A stretch of DNA of 64,000 bases from an uncultured Ruminiclostridium sp. (GCA_934490165.1 CAKSTB010000004.1:1-64000); one strand, 5' to 3'. Shown: positions 34,799 to 44,102, numbered from the stretch's first letter. Made by a program: numbers and translations. Notes: generated from the sequence alone by a model not told the origin.

Positions 34799-36007
34799 TT
34801 ATCTGTACATTGTCTTTGCGACTTCAGCGAGTATATCGACACCCTTTTCGATCTGTTCGTCTGTAGGTGTTGAATAGTTCAGTCTGAATGACAGACAAGG
34901 AGCGCTTTCATCTGTTAAGAATGCGTTGCCGGGAACTACTGCCACCTTGTTCTTTACAGCCTTCTTGCAGAAGTAAGGCATATCACCGTCGGGCAGTGTG
35001 CCCCAGATGAACAAGCCGCCCTCGGGCTCTGTGAACTTGATGGACTTCGGCATCTTCATCTTGAGGTTAGTAAGCATAAGATCTGACTTGTGCTTGTAGA
35101 TGGCTCTCAGCTTTTCAAGATGCTCTTCAAAGTTATTCTCGGTAACAAACTTATAAGTGATCATCTGCGGCAGGATAGAGGTATGAACGGTCGAAACCTG
35201 CATGCAGACTACCGCCTTTGCAATCACGTTCTTGGGCGCGCAGAGGTATCCTACACGCAGTCCGGGAGCAAGCGTCTTTGAGAATGTTCCCGCATAGAGA
35301 ACATGACCGGTCTTGTCAAGCGACTTTATTGTAGGTACGTCTTCGCCGAGATAGCGCAGATCGCCGTAGGGATTATCTTCGAGTATATATACGTTGTACT
35401 TCTGAGCCAGTTCAAGCACCTTCTTGCGCTTTTCAAGGCTCATGGTCTTGCCGGTGGGGTTCTGGAAGTTCGGGATAAGGTAGATGAAAGCTGTTCTCTG
35501 ATACTTTTCGAGAGCGGCTTCAAGCTTTTCGATATTTATTCCGTCATCGTCCATATCTATGCCGACAAGCTTGGAATTATAGGAACGGAAAGCGTTGAGC
35601 GAGCCGATAAATGTAGGTGCTTCGCAGATAATTACGTCACCCTCGTTGCAGATCTCCTTGGTAACTACTTCTATCGCCTGCTGTGCGCCCGATGTGATTA
35701 CTACATCTTCTTCGTTTTCATCAAACATACCCTTTTTCTTAAGGTCGTCCTTTATCCAGTTACGAAGCGGTGTATAGCCCTCTGTGATCGAATACTGAAG
35801 GGCATCTATGGGCGTTTTTGTAAGTATTTCGTTTGTAATACGCGCGATCTCCTCTGTGGGGAAAGCCTCGGGTGCGGGGTTGCCCGCCGCAAAGCTGATA
35901 ACCTCGGGATCTGACGTAAACTTAAGTATCTCTCTTATTGCTGATGGCTGCAATGTCTGTACTCTGTATGAAAATGCGTTCATATTATATCGGTCATACC
36001 GGCGCAT
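34799..36007 (-). CDS. PLP-dependent aminotransferase (fold type I, 2-aminoadipate/MocR-like family)
   Basis: I use the ATG at 36007, with AAGGTCAGACCGTTT upstream; earlier or later ATGs (36034, 35956) are possible. The 402 residues show VISFAAGNPAPEAFPTEEI, GAQQAIEVV, the PLP ring contacts in NFQNPTG and EDNPYGDLRY, and the Schiff-base lysine in AGTFSKTLAPGLRVGY. FRLNYSTPTDEQI is at the C-terminus. These are the LysN/KAT II-type aminotransferases, without the GntR domain of MocR regulators. It could act on 2-aminoadipate, aromatic or branched amino acids; the sequence does not decide. It is monocistronic with its own promoter. Confidence 0.9.
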   Translation of the reverse strand: MRRYDRYNMNAFSYRVQTLQPSAIREILKFTSDPEVISFAAGNPAPEAFPTEEIARITNEILTKTPIDALQYSITEGYTPLRNWIKDDLKKKGMFDENEEDVVITSGAQQAIEVVTKEICNEGDVIICEAPTFIGSLNAFRSYNSKLVGIDMDDDGINIEKLEAALEKYQRTAFIYLIPNFQNPTGKTMSLEKRKKVLELAQKYNVYILEDNPYGDLRYLGEDVPTIKSLDKTGHVLYAGTFSKTLAPGLRVGYLCAPKNVIAKAVVCMQVSTVHTSILPQMITYKFVTENNFEEHLEKLRAIYKHKSDLMLTNLKMKMPKSIKFTEPEGGLFIWGTLPDGDMPYFCKKAVKNKVAVVPGNAFLTDESAPCLSFRLNYSTPTDEQIEKGVDILAEVAKTMYR

Positions 36008-36088
36008 AAACGGTCTGACCTTTCCTCCTTGCATTTATTTTGTAATGGGTGAGCGGCACATTGGGACTGCCGCTGTTACAATAGCTTT

Positions 36089-36117
36089 ATTCTATCACAC
36101 ATTTAAACGGAATGCAA
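36089..36117 (-). promoter_or_regulatory. Promoter of the aminotransferase gene
   Basis: On the minus strand TTGCAT (36112-36117) and TAGAAT (36089-36094) are 17 bases apart, about 80 bases upstream of the start. Confidence 0.75.
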
Positions 36118-36220
36118 GTTTTTTCTAAGTTAAACCGATATTGTGTTTCCCAATTTACGGTTGAAAAGCTTACACACATTCATAATAATTCAAAAATTTA
36201 CTTAACAAACAAAAATTTAG

Positions 36221-36249
36221 TTGACTTTTCTTAAAAATTGTTTTATAAT
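36221..36249 (+). promoter_or_regulatory. Promoter of the zinc-ribbon membrane protein
   Basis: TTGACT (36221-36226) and TATAAT (36244-36249) are exactly 17 bases apart in an AT-rich stretch, 58 bases ahead of the start codon. Confidence 0.85.
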
Positions 36250-36307
36250 TTAACTAACGGCAATACAGCCGCTGATTATTTGAAATGGTTTTCGGAGGTT
36301 AATATTT

Positions 36308-36784
36308 ATGGCTTTTTGCAACAAATGTGGAAATCAGCTCCCCGACGGAGCAAACAACTGCCCCAACTGCGGTGCTCCCGTAGGCGGCGCTCAGCAGAAC
36401 GCTCAGGGTTTTGTAAACAATATGATGAATACCGCTGACTCAACAGCACAGTTTGATCCCCAGGACATAAGCGCAAACAAGGGTATGTCTGTACTCGCAT
36501 ACATAGGAATACTCTTCCTCGTTCCCCTGCTTGCCTGCCCTAACTCAAGATTTGCACGCTTCCATACAAATCAGGGACTTGTGCTCTTCCTACTCGGCAT
36601 AGCTTCTTCTGTAGTAGTAGGTATAATCACTATAATTCCTTTTGTAGGCTGGGTTTTAGGTCCTATCTTAGGTCTTGCGGCATCTATATTTGAGCTCGTG
36701 CTTATGATTATGGGTATTGTCAACGCCGCTCAGGGTCAGGCTAAGGAGCTTCCCCTTATCGGTAAGATCTCACTTCTTAAGTAA
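36308..36784 (+). CDS. Zinc-ribbon small integral membrane protein
   Basis: The 158-residue protein begins with a zinc ribbon (CNKCGNQLPDGANNCPNCG, residues 4-22), then a polar linker rich in Gln and Asn. Three hydrophobic stretches follow (SVLAYIGILFLVPLLA, VLFLLGIASSVVVGIITII, ILGLAASIFELVLMIMGIV). This resembles DUF4870-like proteins seen with zinc ribbons in Clostridia; function is unknown. A GGAGG site precedes the ATG at 36308 by ten bases, and the gene has a near-consensus promoter, so expression may be high. It is monocistronic and ends in a hairpin terminator. Confidence 0.88.
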   Translation: MAFCNKCGNQLPDGANNCPNCGAPVGGAQQNAQGFVNNMMNTADSTAQFDPQDISANKGMSVLAYIGILFLVPLLACPNSRFARFHTNQGLVLFLLGIASSVVVGIITIIPFVGWVLGPILGLAASIFELVLMIMGIVNAAQGQAKELPLIGKISLLK

Positions 36785-36810
36785 TTATTGATATTCATAT
36801 GAATACAAAA

Positions 36811-36848
36811 AACCTCGTGTCGTTGCACGGGGTTCTGTTATTTTATAT
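36811..36848 (+). terminator. Terminator after the zinc-ribbon membrane gene
   Basis: AACCTCGTG and CACGGGGTT form a 9-bp stem with one mismatch, followed by CTGTTATTTTAT. Confidence 0.75.
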
Positions 36849-36894
36849 ATAACGAATGATGAGAAACAATTATTTAACCTATCGACACGATCTA

Positions 36895-36931
36895 TAAAAA
36901 ATCACTCCGCTGTAACCTCGTCACAGCGGAG
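36895..36931 (-). terminator. Terminator after the small conserved protein gene
   Basis: CTCCGCTGT (36905-36913) and ACAGCGGAG (36923-36931) are perfect arms; on the minus strand TGATTTTTT follows. Confidence 0.85.
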
Positions 36932-36938
36932 CAACTTT

Positions 36939-37217
36939 TTAGTTATTCTTTGAAAGCCAGATGCTTGCGACATCAAGCGCCTCGTAAAGACTGCCTCTTT
37001 CGCTTGTCTTTGCGATTATCTCAGTAGCGGGAACAGTCGGATCTGTACTCATCAACTGTACCCTTGTCTTGTCTGCTATTTCAAGATCCTTGACCTTGTG
37101 CGTGGATAATACAGTCAGCATTGCAACGTACTTATCGGACATATTTCCGTAATAGATGGTGTTGTCTTTCCTCACAAGAGGAAGACCCTTGTAGGTGAAA
37201 AATTCCTGCTCTGTCAT
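36939..37217 (-). CDS. Conserved small protein of unknown function
   Basis: I choose the ATG at 37217, preceded by GGAGGTTATT; four more residues upstream lack this spacing. The 92-residue soluble protein begins MTEQEFFTYKGLPLVRKDNT and continues IYYGNMSDKYVAMLTVLST, LMSTDP and GSLYEALDVASIWLSKN. I have seen closely similar proteins in many Clostridia, but no function is assigned. The alternating pattern suggests a small alpha/beta fold. It is a separate unit downstream of the Gld/DUF4340 operon with its own terminator. Confidence 0.8.
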   Translation of the reverse strand: MTEQEFFTYKGLPLVRKDNTIYYGNMSDKYVAMLTVLSTHKVKDLEIADKTRVQLMSTDPTVPATEIIAKTSERGSLYEALDVASIWLSKNN

Positions 37218-37309
37218 AATAACCTCCACCGTCGCACTAACGGTCGGCGTGTGACGGACAGATCCCGTGCATGATTTAAGATCCGCCCCCTATCGTCACA
37301 CTGCTTTAT

Positions 37310-37324
37310 AAAAAGCCTTTCGGC
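37310..37324 (-). terminator. Short terminator after the DUF4340 gene
   Basis: On the minus strand GCC-GAAA-GGC is followed by TTTTTAT directly after the stop codon. The three-base stem is short but the GNRA-like loop and T-run support it weakly. Confidence 0.4.
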
Positions 37325-37325
37325 A

Positions 37326-38804
37326 TCAGAAATCCGAAACGATCTCTCCGCCTGTAAGAAGTGCATTCAGGTTTTCGAGAAGTCTTGTAGCGTATACCTG
37401 CCTTACCTTGTAACGTACATCGCCGTTTACAACTATAATGCAGGTTCTGTCGCTCTCACTTGAGTAGAACTCGACTGCATCGTTTTCCTTGCCCTCCTCG
37501 CGGTGATCGTATGTGATACCTGCGATAAACTTGTTGTCGTCTGTCAGGTCGTCAAGATATATCTGCTCTGCATACGCCGACAGCAGATACTGATAGAATG
37601 ACTTGAACTTAGCCGCATCAACTTCCTTGCCGTCATAGCTGAAGCTTGAATTATCCGCGTCGCCTGTTATCTTGAAGTCATAAGCCTTGCGGTCGCTGTC
37701 ATAGATAGTAACGCCGTCAAGATAATAGATATACGGTGTTAAGAACAGCTTGTAGAGTATGCTCTCGGGTGTTACCGTGAGCCACGGCAGATCGTCGGGC
37801 GAGAACACATAAATTGCGTCCTTGTCTGACAGCATACCGTAATATCCTGTGATCGTCTTTATCTCTTCGCCTGTTTCTTCGTTCTTCGTCACAGTGTATA
37901 CGGCTGAGCCTATAGTAAGCTTTGTTACCGTATCCTCGTTACTTACCATTGTAACAGTGCAGTCGGGGTCATCAAGACCTGCCTGCTTCTTCTGCTCGCC
38001 TGTTGGAGAAACAGCAAACACGCCGGACGCGGATAATCCGTACAGTCCGTAAACCACCTTCTGGTCAAGCTCATCATCGGCAAGTATACCGTTGTGGCTT
38101 GACATTGCATATGCTACATAGGTGGATGAAAATTCCTTGTCGGTTTCCTCGGGGAGCTTGTCAAGAACTATATCCTTTTCAAGATCCTTACGCTCGACAC
38201 GCACTCTGTTTACCGTATCGTTTTCCGAGTCGTAGGACGCTACAAGCGTTGACTTGTTGACATAGGACAGCTCATCGTTCATAGCAAAGCTTACGCCCGA
38301 ATTTGACACAAGATATACCGTGTTGCTCTTGTCGGTCTTCACATACCATGAGTTTTCACCCTCGTACTTTATTCCGACAAGACAGGTCATATCCTCAGCC
38401 TTGTTGTCCTTGAATGTCATCTTTATTGTCGCTGTAGGCTTGTCAAAGCCGTACTTTGCAAGGTCGGTTGCGTCTTCCTCAACGACCTGCTTTGCGCTCA
38501 TACCTCCGGCACTGCTCATAGCGTTTGAATATGAGCTGCTGTTTGCAAGCGCCTCGGGGATCGAATCAATGCCCCATTTTTCCTTACCTAAACGATTTAT
38601 CGTATATTCTCCGCTCTCATTTGTTACAGTGAGCGTTGAAATATCATCGGTTTCGTAATCGGTAATGCTGACCGATGTATCGCTTGACGTATCCGAATCG
38701 GCAGTATCATCCTTCGGCTGGGTCAGCACCAATGCGAGCGTTGCCGCACCGAGTACCGCCAGACCGATCACCGAACCGAGTATTATTTTTGTATTTTTCT
38801 TCAT
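37326..38804 (-). CDS. DUF4340 domain, membrane-anchored protein
   Basis: The 492-residue protein has one N-terminal membrane anchor (KIILGSVIGLAVLGAATLAL), an acidic Ser/Thr/Asp linker and DUF4340 sequence. Typical segments are ISTLTVTNESGEYTINRLGK, YGFDKPTATIKMTF and NTVYLVSNSGV. This domain accompanies the Gld-like ABC operons of many bacteria. It ends the operon gldA-like, gldF-like, gldG-like, DUF4340 on the minus strand, 14 bases after the gldG-like gene. It probably forms the extracytoplasmic accessory part of that transporter. The role is inferred from operon context; no enzymatic motif is visible. Confidence 0.85.
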   Translation of the reverse strand: MKKNTKIILGSVIGLAVLGAATLALVLTQPKDDTADSDTSSDTSVSITDYETDDISTLTVTNESGEYTINRLGKEKWGIDSIPEALANSSSYSNAMSSAGGMSAKQVVEEDATDLAKYGFDKPTATIKMTFKDNKAEDMTCLVGIKYEGENSWYVKTDKSNTVYLVSNSGVSFAMNDELSYVNKSTLVASYDSENDTVNRVRVERKDLEKDIVLDKLPEETDKEFSSTYVAYAMSSHNGILADDELDQKVVYGLYGLSASGVFAVSPTGEQKKQAGLDDPDCTVTMVSNEDTVTKLTIGSAVYTVTKNEETGEEIKTITGYYGMLSDKDAIYVFSPDDLPWLTVTPESILYKLFLTPYIYYLDGVTIYDSDRKAYDFKITGDADNSSFSYDGKEVDAAKFKSFYQYLLSAYAEQIYLDDLTDDNKFIAGITYDHREEGKENDAVEFYSSESDRTCIIVVNGDVRYKVRQVYATRLLENLNALLTGGEIVSDF

Positions 38805-38818
38805 TGCTGACCTTTCGT

Positions 38819-40435
38819 TTACCTATGCAGACGTCTTACCCAGATTATAATGCCGAATACTATCAGAAGTACAGGCAGAACAATTACAAATCCGATAACA
38901 AGACCGTTCTTCTGAGCGTCTGTTATCTCAAACGTAGATGTATTATAAGACTTGGGAGTGAGTGTTATTCCCTCTTCCTTGTTACAGCTTACATTAAAGA
39001 TGTTCATAATGAGCTGTGAGTTGTTCACAGACGCTGTCTGTAAGAATGAGCTGTTGAGGAATTCCATACCGCCCACTGCGACAATGCGGCTTGAGAACGG
39101 CGTTGTACCCTCAAATCTTGTCTTTACAGCCTGCATGATAACGGAATACTGCGTTCTTGTCGCATCGCTCTCGGGCGTCCAGTTGTCGCCGCTGTCCTGA
39201 GGCTTGATAACCGCGCCGTCATATGTTTTGAGGAGCGACTGGATAGAAATATTACCGTTACCGCTCTGATCCTCCCACTTTGATGTTACGGCACTCATAT
39301 TATAGCCATGAACAGGCGAATTGTTTGTGAATTTGCTGAAATCGGTATCCGGAACAGACAGCACCTGATATGTGTTCATACCGCTGTATGTGTAGTTTTC
39401 ATCAGTCTGATAGGTAATTCCCTTTTCGACCTTTAAGCCCCACTGGTCAAGCAGACCATCAAGGTTCGGTGACTCGCCGAGCTTGGGATTGCTTACATAT
39501 ACCAAATTCTTGCCGAAGTTACCGCTGTTGTCAAGCCATGTATCAAGCTTACTTACGTCGGCAACCGAGTAGTCCTTATCAGGTCCGAAGATGAATACGA
39601 AGTCATAGTCCTCGCTTATCTTATCTGTAAGAGTGATATTCACAGACTCGATAACATAGCTGTTTGTTTCAAGAAGATTTTGTAAAACAGTATTCTCTGT
39701 TTCACCGTAGCCTGTTATAACCGCTACCTTTACAGGGTCAGTATCGGTAACATTCATGATAGCGGACACTACAGCCTGCTCTGCATTGGCTTCGATCTTT
39801 TCGGGCTGCTTTACTCCGTAATAGTTAAGATACTGTTGATTATAGGTTATGCTGAGGAAGTCCTCATATGTCAGAACCTTTACACGCTTTGTGTTCTTAC
39901 TCTCGACCATAATTTCGTTTGAGGTTATGGTTTCTGTGTAGTTTGCTATAAAGCCGGGGTTTGATACTACATCGATATACTGTAATGTGATATTTGAATT
40001 TGCCGCGGCGATCTTCTTTAATATCTCATTTGTCTGGTAGTAGTATGAACTTCCGCCCGTGAAAGCGGATTCCTCGCTTGTCACCGTAATTGTGACCTCG
40101 TCGGTTATCGTTTTGATATAATCGACCGTTGACTGCTCAATGCTGTAAAGTCCTGAGTCCGTAAGGTCTGCGGCGGGCATAAATCTGTCGCCGAGCAGTG
40201 TAATTATTACATTTACAAGTACAACCGCAACTATAAATATAACCGTAAAGAGTATCGACAGTCCGCCGTACTTTAGCTTCTTGTTTTTAAAAGGACTTTT
40301 ACGCGGCTTCTTTGCGCTGTCGCTTTTAGCGGGAGCTGACTCTTTAGTGCTTTCCTGCTTTTCCGCCGCTGTTTTGTTTATTGCTTCTGCCGCTGTTTCC
40401 TTTGCGTTTTCAGCCGCATCGTTAATCTTACTCAT
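38819..40435 (-). CDS. GldG-family ABC transporter accessory protein
   Basis: The 538-residue protein has a Lys/Ala-rich cytoplasmic N-terminus. One membrane segment (ILFTVIFIVAVVLVNVIITL) precedes the ectodomain, and another (VLPVLLIVFGIIIWVRRL) lies at the C-terminus. The ectodomain matches ABC_transp_aux/GldG: DLTDSGLYSIEQSTVDYIK, ILKKIAAANSNITLQYIDVVSN, VYVSNPKLGESPNLDGLL and LNSSFLQTASVNNSQLI. In Bacteroidetes GldG belongs to the gliding ABC complex; in Clostridia the role is unknown. It lies between the ABC-2 permease and the DUF4340 gene. Confidence 0.85.
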   Translation of the reverse strand: MSKINDAAENAKETAAEAINKTAAEKQESTKESAPAKSDSAKKPRKSPFKNKKLKYGGLSILFTVIFIVAVVLVNVIITLLGDRFMPAADLTDSGLYSIEQSTVDYIKTITDEVTITVTSEESAFTGGSSYYYQTNEILKKIAAANSNITLQYIDVVSNPGFIANYTETITSNEIMVESKNTKRVKVLTYEDFLSITYNQQYLNYYGVKQPEKIEANAEQAVVSAIMNVTDTDPVKVAVITGYGETENTVLQNLLETNSYVIESVNITLTDKISEDYDFVFIFGPDKDYSVADVSKLDTWLDNSGNFGKNLVYVSNPKLGESPNLDGLLDQWGLKVEKGITYQTDENYTYSGMNTYQVLSVPDTDFSKFTNNSPVHGYNMSAVTSKWEDQSGNGNISIQSLLKTYDGAVIKPQDSGDNWTPESDATRTQYSVIMQAVKTRFEGTTPFSSRIVAVGGMEFLNSSFLQTASVNNSQLIMNIFNVSCNKEEGITLTPKSYNTSTFEITDAQKNGLVIGFVIVLPVLLIVFGIIIWVRRLHR

Positions 40436-40463
40436 GCGTTTTCTCCTTTGTCGTAGTCAATGC

Positions 40464-41168
40464 TTATGCCCAGCGGCGCTTTTCAAGCACTCTTACAGTC
40501 AAGAACAGGAAGATGAAGATAACACTTATAAAGAATATCAGGCTTGAAAGGCTGAATATTCCGTTTGTTATCTGTGAGTATCTTGAATATACGGAGATAC
40601 TTGAAAGTACGTCCCGGAAAAATCCTGAGGGGAGTGCGCTTGTCAGTGTGTTCATAAGCAGTATCATCAGGTTGATGAAGAAGCCGCCTATAGCCGCGAT
40701 CATCTGATTTTCCGTAAGCGATGACACGAACAGTCCGATAGAAACAAATATACCGCCCAGCAGTAAAAGTCCTACCGTGTTGCCCCATATCGGGAGCCAC
40801 GATACAGTGGCAAAGGTCGACATTACAAAGCCGTAGACCGGCATAACTGCAACGCCGATAGCAAATATAGCATATGCGGCAAGGAACTTGCCCATAACTA
40901 TTGATAAAAGACTTACAGGAGCAGTCAGCGTCAGCTGATCAGTCTTCTGTTTCTTGTCCTCAGACAATAATCTCATCGTCAGCAGAGGAACAAATATCAT
41001 AAGCACCATAAACATCATCAGGAATACGCTCGATATATCCGTAGAGCCTACAGACAGTGCGAATATATAGAAGAACAGTCCCGAGAATGCGTAGAATATA
41101 GCAAGGAACACATAACCGAGCGGTGATGTGAAATATGCTCTGAATTCTCTTTTAAATATTGCAAACAT
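40464..41168 (-). CDS. ABC-2 type permease (GldF-like)
   Basis: The 234-residue protein has about six membrane helices. It begins MFAIFKREFRAYFTSPLGY, the usual start of ABC-2/GldF permeases, and contains FVPLLTMRLLSEDKKQKTDQ and ENQMIAAIGGFFINLMILLM. It makes the membrane channel for the adjacent ATPase (41188) 19 bases upstream in the operon. The length is normal for this subfamily (about 230-250). Substrate unknown. Confidence 0.9.
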   Translation of the reverse strand: MFAIFKREFRAYFTSPLGYVFLAIFYAFSGLFFYIFALSVGSTDISSVFLMMFMVLMIFVPLLTMRLLSEDKKQKTDQLTLTAPVSLLSIVMGKFLAAYAIFAIGVAVMPVYGFVMSTFATVSWLPIWGNTVGLLLLGGIFVSIGLFVSSLTENQMIAAIGGFFINLMILLMNTLTSALPSGFFRDVLSSISVYSRYSQITNGIFSLSSLIFFISVIFIFLFLTVRVLEKRRWA

Positions 41169-41187
41169 TCTTATTCCGCCTTTCCGA

Positions 41188-42171
41188 TCACTTTGTAAGC
41201 TTCAGCTTGTCGACCGTGTCGCCGACATTGCCGTAGATATCGCCTGTAGTGATCTTGAGGAACACTTCTTCAAGCGTAAGCTCGCTCGACTTCATCATAA
41301 GCAGAGTGTAGTTTCTTGACGCAAGGCGCTTTGAAACCTCACGACGGATATCCGTACCGGGCTTTGCATTAAGGAAGTACTCGCTTACGCCCTCTTCTAC
41401 ATTCTCCCTGTTGACGAACACCTCGTCCATACCGGGGATAGACGAAAGGAGCTTCTTTACATCGGCGGGAGCGCCCTCACAGCGGATAACCAGCTTGTGG
41501 TCAGCCGACATATTTCTTGCAAGGTGGTCTGCACTGTCGTTTGCAACGACCTTACCTCTGTTGATGATTACTATCTTGTCACATACTGCCTGTATCTCGG
41601 GGAGTATGTGGCTTGAAAGAATAACCGTGTGGTTCTTGCCAAGCTTCTTTATCAGCGCTCTGATCTCGATTATCTGCTTGGGGTCAAGACCTACTGTAGG
41701 CTCGTCAAGGATAAGCACCGGAGGATTGCCCACAAGCGCCTGTGCAAGACCTACACGCTGCTTGTAACCCTTTGAAAGGTTCTTGATAACACGATCCTTT
41801 ACATCGGTTATCTTTACAAGGTTGCATATCTCCTTGAGGTGTGAGTTTATCGGAAGCTTGCACTTTTTAAGTCCGTAAACGAACTTTAAGTATTCCATAA
41901 CCGTCATATCAAGATATAACGGAGGCTGCTCCGGAAGATATCCTATCATTTGTTTTGCTTTTACAGGCTCTTCAAGAATGTCTATACCGTTTATTTTTGC
42001 CTCGCCCTCTGTCGAGGAAAGATAACCGGTAAGGATATTCATCGTAGTTGATTTTCCCGCACCGTTAGGACCGAGAAATCCCAGTATCTCGCTTTCCTCA
42101 GCGGTAAAGGAAACATTGCTGACTGCCGTTTTAGAGCCGTAACGCTTAGTCAGATTTTTTACTTCGATCAT
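41188..42171 (-). CDS. ABC transporter ATP-binding protein (GldA-like)
   Basis: The start at 42171 has AAGGAGCAGCAA upstream; an ATG 51 bases earlier has none. The 327-residue ATPase has GFLGPNGAGKSTTMNILTGY (Walker A), Q-loop YLPEQPPLY, LSKGYKQRVGLAQALVGN (signature) and LILDEPTVGLDPKQI (Walker B). A C-terminal regulatory part (about residues 220-327) follows. It drives the adjacent ABC-2 permease. It is the first gene of the four-gene Gld-like operon and lies 73 bases downstream of a perfect 15-base dyad. Confidence 0.94.
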   Translation of the reverse strand: MIEVKNLTKRYGSKTAVSNVSFTAEESEILGFLGPNGAGKSTTMNILTGYLSSTEGEAKINGIDILEEPVKAKQMIGYLPEQPPLYLDMTVMEYLKFVYGLKKCKLPINSHLKEICNLVKITDVKDRVIKNLSKGYKQRVGLAQALVGNPPVLILDEPTVGLDPKQIIEIRALIKKLGKNHTVILSSHILPEIQAVCDKIVIINRGKVVANDSADHLARNMSADHKLVIRCEGAPADVKKLLSSIPGMDEVFVNRENVEEGVSEYFLNAKPGTDIRREVSKRLASRNYTLLMMKSSELTLEEVFLKITTGDIYGNVGDTVDKLKLTK

Positions 42172-42243
42172 TTGCTGCTCCTTAAAGTGAAGTATTAAGG
42201 CAGAGATATACCCTCTGCGCACATCTGCTATATTTTAACTTGT

Positions 42244-42258
42244 ACAGGTGAAACCTGT
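42244..42258. promoter_or_regulatory. Perfect dyad upstream of the Gld-like operon
   Basis: ACAGGTGAAACCTGT has perfect 6-base arms around a 3-base centre. It lies between the ribF stop and the ABC start, next to a TAAAAT -10-like element on the minus strand. An operator is more likely than a terminator because no U-tract follows. Confidence 0.5.
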
Positions 42259-42275
42259 GTGACAGTACGGTGTAA

Positions 42276-43166
42276 TTATCGCTTTGCCGTCATTTTATCC
42301 TTGTCAAGCTGATTTTTAAGCTCGTCCACGCTGTCAAAGCGGCGCTCCGGACGGATAAAGTCAAGCAGCGATATACGCAGTGTCCTGCCGTAAAGGTCGC
42401 CGTCATAGTCCATTATATGTGTTTCCGCAAGCGGACTATCCTTGTATCCGACAGTAGGCTTTACACCTACATTTGTAACGGACGGCATGACCCTGCCGTC
42501 AAGATATGTCACGCTTTTGTACACACCGAACCTCGGCATAACTATATTCTCGGGGAATAGCTGGTTAATAGTCGGACTGCCGATAGTTCTTCCTATGCGG
42601 TTTCCCTCTATTACCTTGCCCTCTATCGAAAAATCGTATCCGAGTAGCTTGTTCGCCTTTGCTATTTCACCTGATTTTATCAGATTTTTGATTGCCGTTG
42701 AGTGTACCACACAGCCGTCAAGACTGAACGGCGGTATAATAACGACCTCAATGCCGTACTCACGGCATATTTCCTTAAGCTCGTCCGCGTTGCTTCCGCC
42801 GCCCGCTCCGAGCCTGAAATCAAATCCGCATACAACGACCTTGGCATTCATTATGCTGACAAGCACCTTTTCGATAAAGTCGCGTGCCGTATAATCGCAT
42901 ACCGAATTGAAATCGGGAGAGTAGATATATTTCACTCCCGCTTTGTCAAGCTTTTCAAGCTTCATATCGTTTGTAAGCAGATTTTCTATCTTTTCCCGTT
43001 TCGGCAGTGCGGTATCGCTGTGGAATGTGAACATTGCGGGGCAAAGTCCCTCGTGCTTAAAGCATTCCTCCACGACTTTCATATGTCCAAGATGCAAGCC
43101 GTCAAAAAATCCGAGCGCTGTCGCTGTCGGCGGGATAGGTATTATATTTTCGGTAATGTCAATCAA
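42276..43166 (-). CDS. ribF: Bifunctional riboflavin kinase / FAD synthetase
   Basis: The enzyme converts riboflavin to FMN and FAD. The 296 residues have the FAD synthetase nucleotidyltransferase domain (ATALGFFDGLHLGHMKVVEE, CGFDFRLGAGGGSNADEL, STAIKNLIKSGEI) and the C-terminal flavokinase barrel (GNRIGRTIGSPTINQLFPEN, PSVTNVGVKPTVG, DYDGDLYGRTLRISLLDFIR). The length is typical. It closes the rimP-to-ribF operon on the minus strand, 36 bases after truB. Confidence 0.96.
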   Translation of the reverse strand: MIDITENIIPIPPTATALGFFDGLHLGHMKVVEECFKHEGLCPAMFTFHSDTALPKREKIENLLTNDMKLEKLDKAGVKYIYSPDFNSVCDYTARDFIEKVLVSIMNAKVVVCGFDFRLGAGGGSNADELKEICREYGIEVVIIPPFSLDGCVVHSTAIKNLIKSGEIAKANKLLGYDFSIEGKVIEGNRIGRTIGSPTINQLFPENIVMPRFGVYKSVTYLDGRVMPSVTNVGVKPTVGYKDSPLAETHIMDYDGDLYGRTLRISLLDFIRPERRFDSVDELKNQLDKDKMTAKR

Positions 43167-43202
43167 GAATAAACCTCCGTGTCCCGCATTACATGGGAAA
43201 AA

Positions 43203-44102
43203 TTATGATAATACATTAAGATAGACGCTTTTAAGTCCGTTTTCCTCGTTCACCTTTGCAACGCCTATGAACACATCTCCGTACTTAAGGCGCAGAAAAG
43301 CTCCCTGCGGATAAGAAATATCCATTCTGCCGCAGTCAAGTATCATACCGTTCATGAACAGTTTTTTCTGCCTGTCGTCAAGCTGTACCTCGTCATAACA
43401 CGAAAACACCCGCTCGGTCGGCAATACAAGCCTTGCCGTATCCTCGGGCGGCATATTCCGCAGTACCTCGATATCATGGCAGTCGGAAAGCGTAAAGCCC
43501 GCCGCCATAGTGCGGCACAGCGATGTCATTATCGCACCCGTACCGAGCTTCTTCCCGATATCGCTTATGATCGTGCGGATATATGTGCCCTTTGAGCAGT
43601 GTATATCAAGAGTGCCTGTCCTGTTTTGTTCGTCATAGTCAGACAGCTCTATTGAGTACACAGTTATCGGACGCGCGGCGCGCTCGATCTCTATTCCCTG
43701 CCGTGCAAGGTCATAGAGCCGCTTGCCGTTCACCTTGACAGCCGAATACATAGGCGGTGTCTGCATACTGTCGCCCTGCATCGACTTTACCGCCTCGGTT
43801 ATTTCATCAAGCGTCACCGGCTTACTATCCTCGGTCAGCACCTCGCCCCACACGTCCTCGGTATCGGTCGTTACACCGAGCCTGAACGTTGCGCGATATT
43901 TTTTGTCGCTGACAGGGTTTAAGTCCGCGGTCTTTGCCGCTCTGCCGATATATATCGGCAAAACGCCTGTAGCCATCGGGTCAAGCGTTCCGCCGTGACC
44001 GATCTTTCGTGTTCCTGCGGCTCTTCTCATAATTGCCACAACATCGAACGAGGTGAAGTCCTGCGGCTTGTTTATGCATATAACGCCGTTTATCTCATTC
44101 AT
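43203..44102 (-). CDS. truB: tRNA pseudouridine-55 synthase
   Basis: The enzyme makes pseudouridine 55 in the T-loop of tRNAs. The 299 residues show GVICINKPQDFTSFDVV, the catalytic motif GHGGTLDPMATGVL (Asp41), YRATFRLGVTTDTED, PPMYSAVKVNGKRLYDLARQ and CSKGTYIRTIISDIGKKL. A C-terminal PUA-like part is present. It overlaps the nrnA-like gene stop by eight bases and is followed by ribF. Confidence 0.96.
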   Translation of the reverse strand: MNEINGVICINKPQDFTSFDVVAIMRRAAGTRKIGHGGTLDPMATGVLPIYIGRAAKTADLNPVSDKKYRATFRLGVTTDTEDVWGEVLTEDSKPVTLDEITEAVKSMQGDSMQTPPMYSAVKVNGKRLYDLARQGIEIERAARPITVYSIELSDYDEQNRTGTLDIHCSKGTYIRTIISDIGKKLGTGAIMTSLCRTMAAGFTLSDCHDIEVLRNMPPEDTARLVLPTERVFSCYDEVQLDDRQKKLFMNGMILDCGRMDISYPQGAFLRLKYGDVFIGVAKVNEENGLKSVYLNVLS

